DNA of 64,000 nt from Streptomyces sp. NRRL F-4489 (lineage in GTDB: Bacteria > Actinomycetota > Actinomycetes > Streptomycetales > Streptomycetaceae). The number at the start of each line of letters is the position of its first letter. The stretch's first letter is position 1. The position numbers were made by a program, and so were the translations under genes. The DNA is taken from assembly GCF_001509485.1 (NCBI RefSeq), contig NZ_LLZI01000221.1:62001-126000 (forward strand), in the 5' to 3' direction. Below are positions 8,177 to 15,558 of the stretch, one piece after another. The notes under the pieces were generated by a model. It was not told the DNA's origin, ran no database searches, and saw only the letters and a program-made list of their open reading frames with translations.

Positions 8177-9082
8177 CTACCGAGACGGCTCGGACGTGGC
8201 CGAGCGGGCTGTGAGCAGGTCGATGATCAGGGCGAGCGGGGGCCAGTTGAGGCGGCCGTGGCGGGCGACGGCGTGGGCGCGCAGCACCACGTCGGGGGAG
8301 GAGAGGGGGATCAGCCGGACGTCCGGGGCGGTGGCGATGTCGGCCGGCAGCAGGGATACGCCGAGGCCCGCGGTGATCATTCCTTGGACGAGGTCGAGGG
8401 TGTCGGCCCGGTGCGTGATGCGCGGAGTGAAGCCCGCCATGGAGGCGAGCGTGCGGATGACCGTTTCGTCCGCGGTATTGCGGGAGTTGACGATCCAGTC
8501 GTGGCCGGCGAAGCGGGCGAAGACCTCGGGGGTGGTTCCCGGGCCGGTGGCGGAGCGGGCCGGGACGCCCAGGCCCCACCGGGCGGTCCACAGCCCGGTG
8601 GTCCGCACGGCCGGTTCGACGGCGGCCGGGGCGAGGTTGTAGTCGTAGATCAGGGCCAGGTCCGTCTCGTCCGCGGCCAGCAGCGCCAGGGCCTCGGTGG
8701 GCTCGTGTTCCCGGACGAGGAGACGCAGGCCGGGGTGGCTGGTGGCGAGTTCGGCGACCAGGGGCAGCAGATGGGCGCGGATCGCGGTGTCGAAGCCGGC
8801 GATACGTACCGTGCCGCGCGGCTCGGCCCCGGGAGCGAGGTCGAGATGGGCGGCTTCCACGGCGCCCAGGATCCTCACCGCGTGCTCGGCGAGCCGGCGG
8901 CCGGCGGGCGTGAGGCGGACCCGGCGGCCGTGCGGTTCGATCAGGGCGGTGCCCATCTCGCGGGCCAGGACGGCGATCTGCTGGGAGACGGTCGAGGTGG
9001 TCGTGCCGGTCGCCTCGGCGACCGCTCGCATCGAGCCCAGCCGGGCCAGTTCCACCAGCAGATGCAGTCGGCGGGTTTCCAT
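8177..9082 (-). CDS. LysR family transcriptional regulator
   Basis: 301 residues. Start METRRLHLL at 9082 is the typical LysR N terminus; a 24-codon upstream extension is not. The winged-helix domain (residues 1-60) has LGSMRAVAEATGTTTSTVSQQIAVL, followed by the LTPAGRRLAEHA linker. The effector-binding domain follows with GTVRIAGFDTA and GLGVSLLPADI. It is divergent from the EamA exporter gene, and the gap has a T-N11-A dyad at 9099, so it probably controls that exporter and itself. The ligand is likely the exported compound or a precursor, which is inference. Confidence 0.92.
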   Translation of the reverse strand: METRRLHLLVELARLGSMRAVAEATGTTTSTVSQQIAVLAREMGTALIEPHGRRVRLTPAGRRLAEHAVRILGAVEAAHLDLAPGAEPRGTVRIAGFDTAIRAHLLPLVAELATSHPGLRLLVREHEPTEALALLAADETDLALIYDYNLAPAAVEPAVRTTGLWTARWGLGVPARSATGPGTTPEVFARFAGHDWIVNSRNTADETVIRTLASMAGFTPRITHRADTLDLVQGMITAGLGVSLLPADIATAPDVRLIPLSSPDVVLRAHAVARHGRLNWPPLALIIDLLTARSATSEPSR

Positions 9083-9090
9083 CGGCCTAT

Positions 9091-9148
9091 TGTCCAGGAT
9101 TCCCGAACGGAATGTCCATGAACGGCACGTGGACACGAACGATGTCCA
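9091..9148. promoter_or_regulatory. LysR-type operator region: T-N11-A dyad and repeated TGTCCA
   Basis: ATTCCCGAACGGAAT at 9099-9113 is a perfect 5-bp-arm dyad that satisfies the LysR T-N11-A rule. Around it TGTCCA occurs at 9091 (as TGTCCA), 9113 and 9143, and its complement TGGACA at 9130, so two further inverted pairs are formed. All lie between the divergent LysR (start 9082) and EamA (start 9205) genes. Confidence 0.6.
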
Positions 9149-9204
9149 GAGCATCTACTGTCCCCCTGAGTCCCACCCGTCCCACCCATCTCAGGGAGTG
9201 CACC

Positions 9205-10182
9205 GTGCCCCGCCCCCGTACCGCCGCCGGCGGCCGACCGCGCCTCGGCGGCGCCGAGACCGGCTTCCTCATGGCGGTGGCCTCGATGACCTCGATCCAG
9301 CTGGGCCTGGCCCTGGCCGTTCCGCTGTTCGGCCAGCTCGGCGCGGTGGGCACGGCGGGCCTGCGGCTGGGCTGGGGCGGGCTGCTGATGCTGGTCCTCA
9401 TACGCCCGCGCCTGCGCGGTTTCACCGGCCGCGACCTGCTCGCCTGCGCCGTACTGGGCGCGGCGACCGCCGGGATGATGCTGTTCTTCATGCTGGCCGT
9501 CGCGCATCTGCCGCTGGGTACGGCGAGCGCGCTGGAGTTCCTCGGCCCGCTGGCCGTGGCGCTGTGCGGCCGCGGTGCCGGGCGCAAGGTGTGGACGGTA
9601 CCGGCCGCGCTGGGCGTACTGCTGCTGACCGAGCCCTGGCATGGCGGCCTCGACGCCATCGGCCTGCTCTGCGCCCTGGCCGCCGCGGGCTGCTGGGCCC
9701 TCTACATCCTGCTGACCCAGCGCGTCGGCGATCGGGTCACCGGGCTGAGCGGCCTCGCCGTGTCCATGCCGGTCGCCGGTCTGCTCGGCACCCTCATCGC
9801 CGCCCCGTCCCTGGCCGGCCGCGTGAGCTGGCAGGCGGCGGCCACCATGCTGCTGCTGGCCGCGGTCAGCCCGGTGCTGCCCCTGGCGCTGGAATTCCTC
9901 GCCCTGCGGCGGCTGACGACCGCGGCCTTCGGCACCCTGATGAGCCTGGAACCGGCCATCGCGCTGCTGATCGGCCTGCTGGTGCTCGGCCAGGTGCCGG
10001 GCCTGTCCGCCGCGGCCGGGGTGGTGTGCGTGGTCGCCGCCGGGGTGGGGGCCACGCGTACGGGCGGCCGGACCGGGGAGTCGGATACGGGGCTGGAGCC
10101 GGAATCCGCGCCGGCCGCGGCGCAGGCCGGGCCGACCGCGGCCGTGGCCGTTCAGGAGCGCAGCCCGGCCGAGACCGGCTGA
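9205..10182 (+). CDS. EamA family transporter (RhtA-like exporter)
   Basis: 325 residues from GTG 9205, chosen because CAGGGAG sits about 7 bases upstream; ATG 9112/9118 would add a Thr/Arg-rich leader that overlaps the operator region. Ten hydrophobic helices are arranged as two EamA repeats. ASALEFLGPLAVAL in the first half and FGTLMSLEPAIALLIGLL in the second match the RhtA/YdcZ-type amino-acid and metabolite exporters. The C terminus is a soluble Ala/Gly/Pro tail. Divergent from LysR, which probably induces it. The exported compound (for RhtA, threonine/homoserine) cannot be inferred here. Confidence 0.87.
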   Translation: MPRPRTAAGGRPRLGGAETGFLMAVASMTSIQLGLALAVPLFGQLGAVGTAGLRLGWGGLLMLVLIRPRLRGFTGRDLLACAVLGAATAGMMLFFMLAVAHLPLGTASALEFLGPLAVALCGRGAGRKVWTVPAALGVLLLTEPWHGGLDAIGLLCALAAAGCWALYILLTQRVGDRVTGLSGLAVSMPVAGLLGTLIAAPSLAGRVSWQAAATMLLLAAVSPVLPLALEFLALRRLTTAAFGTLMSLEPAIALLIGLLVLGQVPGLSAAAGVVCVVAAGVGATRTGGRTGESDTGLEPESAPAAAQAGPTAAVAVQERSPAETG

Positions 10183-10183
10183 G

Positions 10184-10268
10184 ACCGGCGGAGCGGCCAC
10201 CGGGGCTGGACCCGTAGGACCCGTAGGACCGTCCGCCGGGCTCACCCGTCCCCGGCCACTCCAGCCCC
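10184..10268. terminator. Inverted repeats between convergent EamA and MarR genes
   Basis: Two alternative pairings span this gap: CCGGCGGA (10185-10192) with TCCGCCGG (10232-10239), and GGGGCTGGA (10202-10210) with TCCAGCCCC (10260-10268). The loops are long (39 and 49 bases) and the pairings are mutually exclusive. There is also a short tandem ACCCGTAGG. A bidirectional terminator is possible but not strong. Confidence 0.3.
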
Positions 10269-10274
10269 AGCCCC

Positions 10275-10754
10275 TCACCGATGGCCCTCGCCCGGTCCGT
10301 CCTCTCCCGGCACCCCCTCCACCGCCCGCCGCAGCAAGGTCAGGAACTGCTCCCGCTCCTCGGGGGAGAAGGCGGCCAGGATCTGCTCGTTCACCGCGAG
10401 GATCGCGGGCGCCAGGCGGACCGCCGCCTCGCGGCCGCCGCCGGTGATCCGGATCATCTTGCGGCGCAGGTCGGCGGGGTCCTTGGTGAGTTCCACCAGG
10501 CCCCGCCGGCGCAGCCGGTCCAGCAGCGGCGCGGCGGTCGATTTGTCGAGATGGGCGAGGGCGCCCAGGGTGCCCTGGTCCATGTCCCCGTGGGTGTGCA
10601 GCAGGCTCAGCACGGTGAACTGCGGCCCGGTGAGGTCCCGGTCCACCTGCTCGTGCCACAGCCGGGCGTGCACCTGGCTGAGCCGGCGGGCCAGCGGCCC
10701 GACCCCGCTGATCGCGGCGGCCACCTCGGCCGCGTCCCGCTGCTTCGGTGTCAT
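10275..10754 (-). CDS. MarR family transcriptional regulator
   Basis: 159 residues from ATG 10754, preceded by GGAGGCGGAGCG. Winged helix is clear: GDMDQGTLGALAHLDKSTAAPLLDRLRRRGLVEL (recognition helix near residues 70-85) then the wing DPADLRRKMIRIT. N- and C-terminal helices form the dimer interface. It is divergent from the UbiD-family decarboxylase gene, and a long inverted repeat lies between them at 10860-10905. MarR proteins in such pairs usually bind a phenolic ligand, and UbiD enzymes act on aromatic or unsaturated acids, so a phenolic-acid-responsive pair is a reasonable inference. Confidence 0.92.
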   Translation of the reverse strand: MTPKQRDAAEVAAAISGVGPLARRLSQVHARLWHEQVDRDLTGPQFTVLSLLHTHGDMDQGTLGALAHLDKSTAAPLLDRLRRRGLVELTKDPADLRRKMIRITGGGREAAVRLAPAILAVNEQILAAFSPEEREQFLTLLRRAVEGVPGEDGPGEGHR

Positions 10755-10859
10755 CGCTCCGCCTCCGTCCATCCGGCCCGTCCCCTCCCCGGCCACTCAC
10801 CCTCCGCCGTCACGCCCCCCACCGCGCGGCCCCCGTCCCCTACCCGCCCCATTGAACAG

Positions 10860-10905
10860 GACGTACACGTACTTTACCGTGGGAGCGAGGTAAGACGTGT
10901 ACGTC
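10860..10905. promoter_or_regulatory. Putative MarR operator: 11-bp inverted repeat with inner TTACC/GGTAA arms
   Basis: GACGTACACGT (10860-10870) is the exact reverse complement of ACGTGTACGTC (10895-10905). Inside it TTACC (10874-10878) pairs with GGTAA (10889-10893), so the whole 46-bp element is almost symmetric apart from a 2-base offset. It lies in the gap between the divergent MarR (10754) and UbiD (11024) starts. Confidence 0.65.
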
Positions 10906-11023
10906 ATAAATGCCGGCAGGCGGGCCGGAGAAGCCCCTGCTCCGGGTCGGCTGGAGAAGCCCTCCTCCGGGCCGGCCGGAGGACGCCCCGCTGACCGGCC
11001 GCAGAAGGGACAGGACAGACCAC

Positions 11024-12544
11024 ATGACCCAACACGGCAGTGCGCTGAACTTCCGGGACTTCGTCGACGGCCTGCTCACCGCGGGCGACGCGATCGACAT
11101 CCGCCGCCCCGTCGACCCGCTGCTCGAAGCCGCCGCCGTCACCCGGCGCGTCTACGAAACCCGGAGCCCCGCCCCGCTGTTCGCCAACCTCCTCGGCGCG
11201 GCCCCCGGCTTCCGGCTGCTGGGCGCGCCCGCCGGCCTGAGCGGCGTCCCCGGGCAGACGTACGGCCGGCTCGCCGCCCACTTCGGCCTCGCGCCCGGCA
11301 CCACCCCGCGCCACCTGCTGGAGAAGCTGATCGCCGCCATGCACGCCGAGCCCGTCGCGCCGCGCGTGGTGGACTCCGGGCCCTGCAAGGAGCACGTGCT
11401 GCGCGGCGACGCGGTGGACCTGGAGCGGTTCCCGGTGCCGCTGCTGCACGAGCAGGACGGCGGCCGGTACGTCGGCACGTACGGCTTCCACGTGGTGCGT
11501 ACGCCCGACGGGCGGTGGACGAGCTGGTCGGTCAGCCGCAGCATGCTGCACGGGCCCCGTACGCTCGTCGGCCCGGCCATGCCGCAGCAGCACCTGGGGA
11601 TGATCCACCAGATGTGGCGGGAACGGGGCGAAGCCACCCCGTGGGCGATGGTGCTCGGCGCCCCGCCCGCGGCGCTGGCCGCCGCCGGTATGCCGCTGCC
11701 CGCCGAGGTCAGCGAGGACGGCTACGTCGGCGCGCTGGCCGGCAGCCCCGTCGAGGTCGTCCGCACCGAGACCAACGACCTCTACGTCCCGGCCAACTCC
11801 GAGATCGTCCTGGAGGGCTGGATCAGCCCCGACGAGACCGCGCCCGAAGGGCCGATGGGCGAATACCACGGCTATACCGCCGCCGACCCCAAACCCCAGC
11901 CCGTCTTCCACGTCGAGGCGATCACCCACCGCACCGACCCGATCCTGCCGATGTGCGTGGCCGGCCGCCCCACCGAGGAGAACCACACCATCTGGGGCAC
12001 CATGATCTCCGCCGCGGCCCTGGACCAGCTCCGCGCCGACGGCCTCCCGGTCGATCTCGCCTGGTGCTCGTACGAGGCCGCCACCTGCTGGCTCGTGGTC
12101 TCCGTCGACATCCGGCGGCTGGCCGCGACCGGCCTGGACGAACGGGGGCTGGCGGACGCCGTGGCCGCGAGCCTGTTCACCTCGCACGCCGGATGGCTGG
12201 TGCCCAAGGTGCTCCTCGTGGCCGACGACATCGACATCACCGACACCGACCAGGTGGTGTGGGCGCTGGCCACCCGCTACCACCCCGGCACCGGCGAGTA
12301 CCCCTACCCCGACGCGCCCGGCATCCCGCTGGTCCCCTACCTCACCCCGGAGGAGGTGCGCTCCGGCCGCGGCGGCAAGGCCGTCATCAGCTGCCTGCTG
12401 CCGGAGAACTTCGAGGGCCGCACCCGCGGCATCCCCACCGACTTCCACCACTCCTACCCGCCCGCGATCCGGCAGAGAGTGCTGGACAACTGGGCCGACT
12501 ACGGCTTTCCCGCACCGGTCAGGGGAGGCGGAGCACCGGCTTGA
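11024..12544 (+). CDS. UbiD family (prenylated-FMN-dependent) decarboxylase
   Basis: 506 residues, usual UbiD/Fdc1 length. UbiD enzymes reversibly decarboxylate aromatic or alpha,beta-unsaturated acids using prenylated FMN made by UbiX. The catalytic triad positions of the family are present: R172 in SVSRSM, E275 in PEGPMG and E280 in MGEYHGYT, with the five-residue spacing of Fdc1 E277/E282. H190 in PQQH is at the cofactor/metal-site position. NHTIWGTMISA follows in the second half. The start at ATG 11024 has AAGGGACAGGA upstream. No UbiX-type prenyltransferase gene is in the window, so cofactor must come from elsewhere. Regulation is probably by the divergent MarR. Confidence 0.92.
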   Translation: MTQHGSALNFRDFVDGLLTAGDAIDIRRPVDPLLEAAAVTRRVYETRSPAPLFANLLGAAPGFRLLGAPAGLSGVPGQTYGRLAAHFGLAPGTTPRHLLEKLIAAMHAEPVAPRVVDSGPCKEHVLRGDAVDLERFPVPLLHEQDGGRYVGTYGFHVVRTPDGRWTSWSVSRSMLHGPRTLVGPAMPQQHLGMIHQMWRERGEATPWAMVLGAPPAALAAAGMPLPAEVSEDGYVGALAGSPVEVVRTETNDLYVPANSEIVLEGWISPDETAPEGPMGEYHGYTAADPKPQPVFHVEAITHRTDPILPMCVAGRPTEENHTIWGTMISAAALDQLRADGLPVDLAWCSYEAATCWLVVSVDIRRLAATGLDERGLADAVAASLFTSHAGWLVPKVLLVADDIDITDTDQVVWALATRYHPGTGEYPYPDAPGIPLVPYLTPEEVRSGRGGKAVISCLLPENFEGRTRGIPTDFHHSYPPAIRQRVLDNWADYGFPAPVRGGGAPA

Positions 12545-12646
12545 CGACCTCGCCCGCCGCCGCGCCCCGCGGACCGACCGCGATCACCCCGCGGTCGAGC
12601 GGCGCGGCGACCGCGGCCGGCGGGCCCGCGGGCCCGTGACGTTGGC

Positions 12647-13408
12647 TCAGCCGTCCGACGTGTGGCCGGGGCCGAGCAGGGTGACGAACCGTCCGCGGCA
12701 CTCCGCCCCATCGGCCGCCTGCCAGCCGGCGGTCAGCGTCGCCAGGCACTCCCGGTCCCCAACCGGCTCGGAGGACGCACCGTCCCCGGCCGTCACCGGC
12801 GCCAGCACCCGGGCGAGGTGCAGCGTCACGGCCACCGTACGCGCGGGCCGCCCGCCCGCCGACTGGCCCGCCGCGTCCTCCGCCACGCCGGTCTCCACAT
12901 GGATCTCCGTGCCGTGCGGCCCACTTACCACCCGCGGCGGCCGGACGGCCGACGACAGGACGCCGAGCCCGCCGGCCGTGGCACCGGGATGGGCGATGAC
13001 CGACTCGTCACGGGTATCGGAAGCGTTCTGTGCCTGGGCCTCGGCACGGCCCTGGAGCAGCGCGAGCAACTGGCCCACGAGCACCGGGTCGTGGGCACCG
13101 TCGTACACCCAGCGGCGCCCCAGCACCCCGTGCTCGGTGGTGCCGATGAGGCCCTGTTCGGCCCCGTCCAGGGGCGCCCCGCGGTAGCTGAGCGGTACGA
13201 GGTAGGCCACCTCGGCGGCCCCGGACCGGTCGGTGGCCACCATGAACTCGATGCCCACCTCGCCCTCCGGATCATCGATCCGGAAGCCACCGGCCTTGTC
13301 GAGCCGCGGTGATGCCTGGGTGCCGGTGTACCACGGCTGACCGGGAAGCCAGTCGGCCAGCAGTTCCAACTTGGTGGGCGTGAGAGTGGTCTCGTGAATG
13401 ACTGCCAT
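12647..13408 (-). CDS. Maltokinase N-terminal cap-like domain protein (no kinase domain)
   Basis: 253 residues. Residues 1-110 match the cap domain that precedes actinobacterial maltokinases: MAVIHETTLTPTK, then LLADWLPGQPWYTG, then GGFRIDDPEGEVGIEFM, LVPLSYRGAPLDG and HGVLGRRWVYDG. In the full enzyme this cap is followed by a kinase with Brenner and DFG-like motifs; here the remaining 140 residues lack them and contain a beta-rich segment ending GRFVTLLGPG. It is thus a stand-alone cap paralogue, known in Streptomyces but of unknown function. It is 49 bases downstream of the 2H phosphoesterase gene and probably in its operon. Confidence 0.82.
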   Translation of the reverse strand: MAVIHETTLTPTKLELLADWLPGQPWYTGTQASPRLDKAGGFRIDDPEGEVGIEFMVATDRSGAAEVAYLVPLSYRGAPLDGAEQGLIGTTEHGVLGRRWVYDGAHDPVLVGQLLALLQGRAEAQAQNASDTRDESVIAHPGATAGGLGVLSSAVRPPRVVSGPHGTEIHVETGVAEDAAGQSAGGRPARTVAVTLHLARVLAPVTAGDGASSEPVGDRECLATLTAGWQAADGAECRGRFVTLLGPGHTSDG

Positions 13409-13457
13409 ACCAGCGAACGTTACGTCAGCCGGTGCCTGACGCGCGCGTGGTGGTGTG

Positions 13458-13943
13458 TCAGCCCTCCCCGACCACCCGGGCCGCGATGGGAAGTCGGCTG
13501 CGCAGGCCGGTCTCAACCTCGTCCAGAACGGCGTCATCCGGACCATCGGCAACGGTCAGATGGGGCACGACCTCGGTGAACTGGCCGCCGTAGGGAGGAG
13601 CCTCGGGCCATCGCTCGGCGATCGCCTCGGTGAGCCGCCGCAGGTGCGCGTCCGGCTCAGGCACCAGAAACAGCACCCCCGGAAACCGCCCGCACCGCTC
13701 AAACCGCAACGCGAAGGCGTTGTGCCTGCCGATCAGCTCAGCGAGAGCCGAGCAGACCCGCGCGTCCACTCGACTCCCGTCCAGGAACGGGAAAACCACC
13801 GTGACATGCGCGGGGACCCCCGCTCGCGCTGACGGATCGAACCGCTCACGCCATGTGCCGACCACCGACTCCGCCTCCGGGACCCGGACGATGAGCCCCG
13901 TTTGGCCGGCCTGGAAGCCACCTGTGCTGTCGTCGTCTGCCAT
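13458..13943 (-). CDS. 2H phosphoesterase / 2'-5' RNA ligase family protein
   Basis: 161 residues. The two catalytic H-x-T motifs of the 2H superfamily are in place: HVTV with His46 and HLTV with His128, about 80 residues apart as expected. Such proteins hydrolyse cyclic 2',3' or linear 2'-5' phosphodiesters in RNA or nucleotides, or ligate tRNA halves. The start at ATG 13943 is tentative because no strong ribosome site is seen. It is 80 bases downstream of the aminotransferase gene and 49 bases upstream of the cap-domain gene, both on this strand. The true substrate is unknown. Confidence 0.85.
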   Translation of the reverse strand: MADDDSTGGFQAGQTGLIVRVPEAESVVGTWRERFDPSARAGVPAHVTVVFPFLDGSRVDARVCSALAELIGRHNAFALRFERCGRFPGVLFLVPEPDAHLRRLTEAIAERWPEAPPYGGQFTEVVPHLTVADGPDDAVLDEVETGLRSRLPIAARVVGEG

Positions 13944-14023
13944 GGCACGGCATGCTGCCACCTGCCGGGCCGGTGCGGAGGCCGGTGGCAGCACCTGTGC
14001 GCGGGGCGGGCCGCCGCGGTCGT

Positions 14024-14884
14024 TCACGGGGCGATGGCCGGTTCGGATCGGTAGGCGCGGTGCAGCAGTTCCACGAAGGCGGGTGCCTGGGGGAGGGGTA
14101 CGGAGTCGATGCGGCTGACCGGGACGGCCGGCGTCCAGGAGTTCATGACGACTGCGCCGGACAGGTCCGGGAGGTCGGCGACGGTGAGTTCCTGGACGCG
14201 CTGGGGGATGCCGAGCCGGTCCAGTTGGCGGCGGACGACGCCCATCGTGGTACCGATCAGCATTCCGGCATCGGGCCACACCACGGCCGTGCCGTCCCAG
14301 AAGGCCAGGTTCCAGATCGTGCCCTCGCTGAGCCGTCCGCGCCGGTCGACGAACACCGCGTCGTCGAAGCCCCGGGCCGCGGCCTGGCGGAGGTAGTACG
14401 TCTTGGCCACCTCGCCGACGTGCTTGAGCTCCGGCAGGACGCGCTCGTGGGCGACCGCCGCCAGCGCCAGGGGGCCGTCCGGGCCGGTGGCCGGCGGGCC
14501 GGTGCGCACCAGCAGGTCGGGTTCGGCACGGTCCCCGGTCCGGGTGAACTCGCCTGCCGGGGGGTAGGCCGTGGCGGTCAGTGAGAGGTCCGCTGGACCG
14601 GCCGCCAGTGCGGCTCGCAGCCACGTCCGCACCTGGTCGTCCGGCAGCGCCCGGCCGAACAGTTCCACCGACGCGTGCCGCAGCCGCGCCAGATGGAGGT
14701 CCAGGCCCCGCAGCCGTCCGCCGCGTACCTGCGCCGCGGTGAAGTGGGCGTAGCCGGCGAACGCGAGGGGCGCCAGCTCCGCGGCGGTCGCCGCCCGTCC
14801 GTTCCGTTGAACTGCGAAGAGGGGAGGGGCAGTTGGGGGCTTCGGTGCGTCATGGGGTGTGTCGGTCGGTGTGTCGGTTGGCAT
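14024..14884 (-). CDS. Aminotransferase class IV (BCAT/ADC lyase-like PLP enzyme)
   Basis: 286 residues from ATG 14884 (GGAG 10 bases upstream); a GTG at 14923 could add 13 residues. The fold-type IV features are present: RGLDLHLARLRHAS near the start, the PLP lysine as K161 in EVAKTYYLRQAAARGFDDAVF, EGTIWNLAFWDG, and a C-terminal LIGTTMGVVRRQL that binds the cofactor phosphate. Members include branched-chain aminotransferases and aminodeoxychorismate lyase; the sequence does not decide between these. It is divergent from a MerR regulator with a dyad in the gap and probably heads a three-gene operon. Confidence 0.85.
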   Translation of the reverse strand: MPTDTPTDTPHDAPKPPTAPPLFAVQRNGRAATAAELAPLAFAGYAHFTAAQVRGGRLRGLDLHLARLRHASVELFGRALPDDQVRTWLRAALAAGPADLSLTATAYPPAGEFTRTGDRAEPDLLVRTGPPATGPDGPLALAAVAHERVLPELKHVGEVAKTYYLRQAAARGFDDAVFVDRRGRLSEGTIWNLAFWDGTAVVWPDAGMLIGTTMGVVRRQLDRLGIPQRVQELTVADLPDLSGAVVMNSWTPAVPVSRIDSVPLPQAPAFVELLHRAYRSEPAIAP

Positions 14885-14936
14885 GGGGTGCGGGCTCCAG
14901 GATCGTCCGGTCGTTGTGCTCACCCCGCACCGTAGG

Positions 14937-14956
14937 ATCTGACATGGATGTGAGAT
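14937..14956. promoter_or_regulatory. Putative MerR operator (interrupted 20-bp dyad)
   Basis: ATCT-g-ACAT-gg-ATGT-g-AGAT is a dyad with all 16 arm bases paired. It lies between the divergent aminotransferase and MerR starts. On the minus strand TTGAAT (14960-14955) is followed by this dyad, the arrangement in which MerR proteins sit between -35 and -10. A plus-strand TAGGAT at 14933-14938 could be the MerR gene's -10. Confidence 0.6.
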
Positions 14957-14980
14957 TCAAGTGCCGGTGACGGGGATCAC

Positions 14981-15367
14981 ATGACGATGAAGATCGGGGA
15001 GCTGGCGCGCGCGACCGGCGTCAGCCCCCGCCTGCTGCGTTACTACGAGGAGCAGGGGCTCCTCACCGCGTACCGGCGCGGCGACGGCGGCCACCGGCGG
15101 TACGCCGACGACGCCCCCGCCGTGGTGGGGCACATCCGGGCGCTGCTCGCCGCCGGGCTGCCCACCCGCGTCATCCGCGAGCTGCTGCCGTGCGTCGCCG
15201 GGCCGGGCCCGGAGCTGGAGCACTGCGCGGCGGGCACCCTCCGGGAACAACTCCGCGATCTGGAGGCCAAGATCTCCACCCTCCAGGACGCCCGGTCCGC
15301 GCTCACCGGGCTGCTGGCCACCACCGTTCCGGTCAGAGGCGGTGAACGGCATGAGGGAGGGGCGTGA
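14981..15367 (+). CDS. MerR family transcriptional regulator
   Basis: 128 residues. The N-terminal MerR domain is canonical: MKIGELARATGVSPRLLRYYEEQGLL followed by GHRRYADDAP. A C-terminal dimerisation helix runs from about residue 85 (LREQLRDLEAKISTLQDARSALTG). A Cys pair (CVAGPGPELEHC, about 25 residues before that helix) might sense metal or redox state, but the spacing is not that of CueR, ZntR or SoxR. GGGGA precedes ATG 14981; ATG 14987 is also possible. Divergent from the aminotransferase operon, which it likely controls along with itself. Confidence 0.9.
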   Translation: MTMKIGELARATGVSPRLLRYYEEQGLLTAYRRGDGGHRRYADDAPAVVGHIRALLAAGLPTRVIRELLPCVAGPGPELEHCAAGTLREQLRDLEAKISTLQDARSALTGLLATTVPVRGGERHEGGA

Positions 15368-15558
15368 CGGGTCCGGCCGGCCGGCGGTGACCCGGGTGGG
15401 TGAGCGGCCGGCGGCTGCGGATGCGATCACGGGGGCGGCTGCTTAGCGTCGGGGTGGCCGCGCGTGGCACGCGGGGGCAGGGCCTGGGCGGGCGGGCGCG
15501 GGCGTACGCCGCCGGGCCCGCGCGGGGACCGATACCGCCGCTGATGAGGAGTTCCGCC

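Noticed and set aside
8941..10800. Long minus-strand frame (619 codons) across LysR, EamA and MarR genes
   Set aside because: It overlaps three well-supported genes and its translation is Gly/Arg/Gln-rich without domains; it is a codon-bias artefact.
10904..12451. Minus-strand 515-codon frame over the UbiD gene
   Set aside because: UbiD has catalytic residues and ribosome site in the plus strand; the opposite frame has only Gly/Val/His-rich low complexity.
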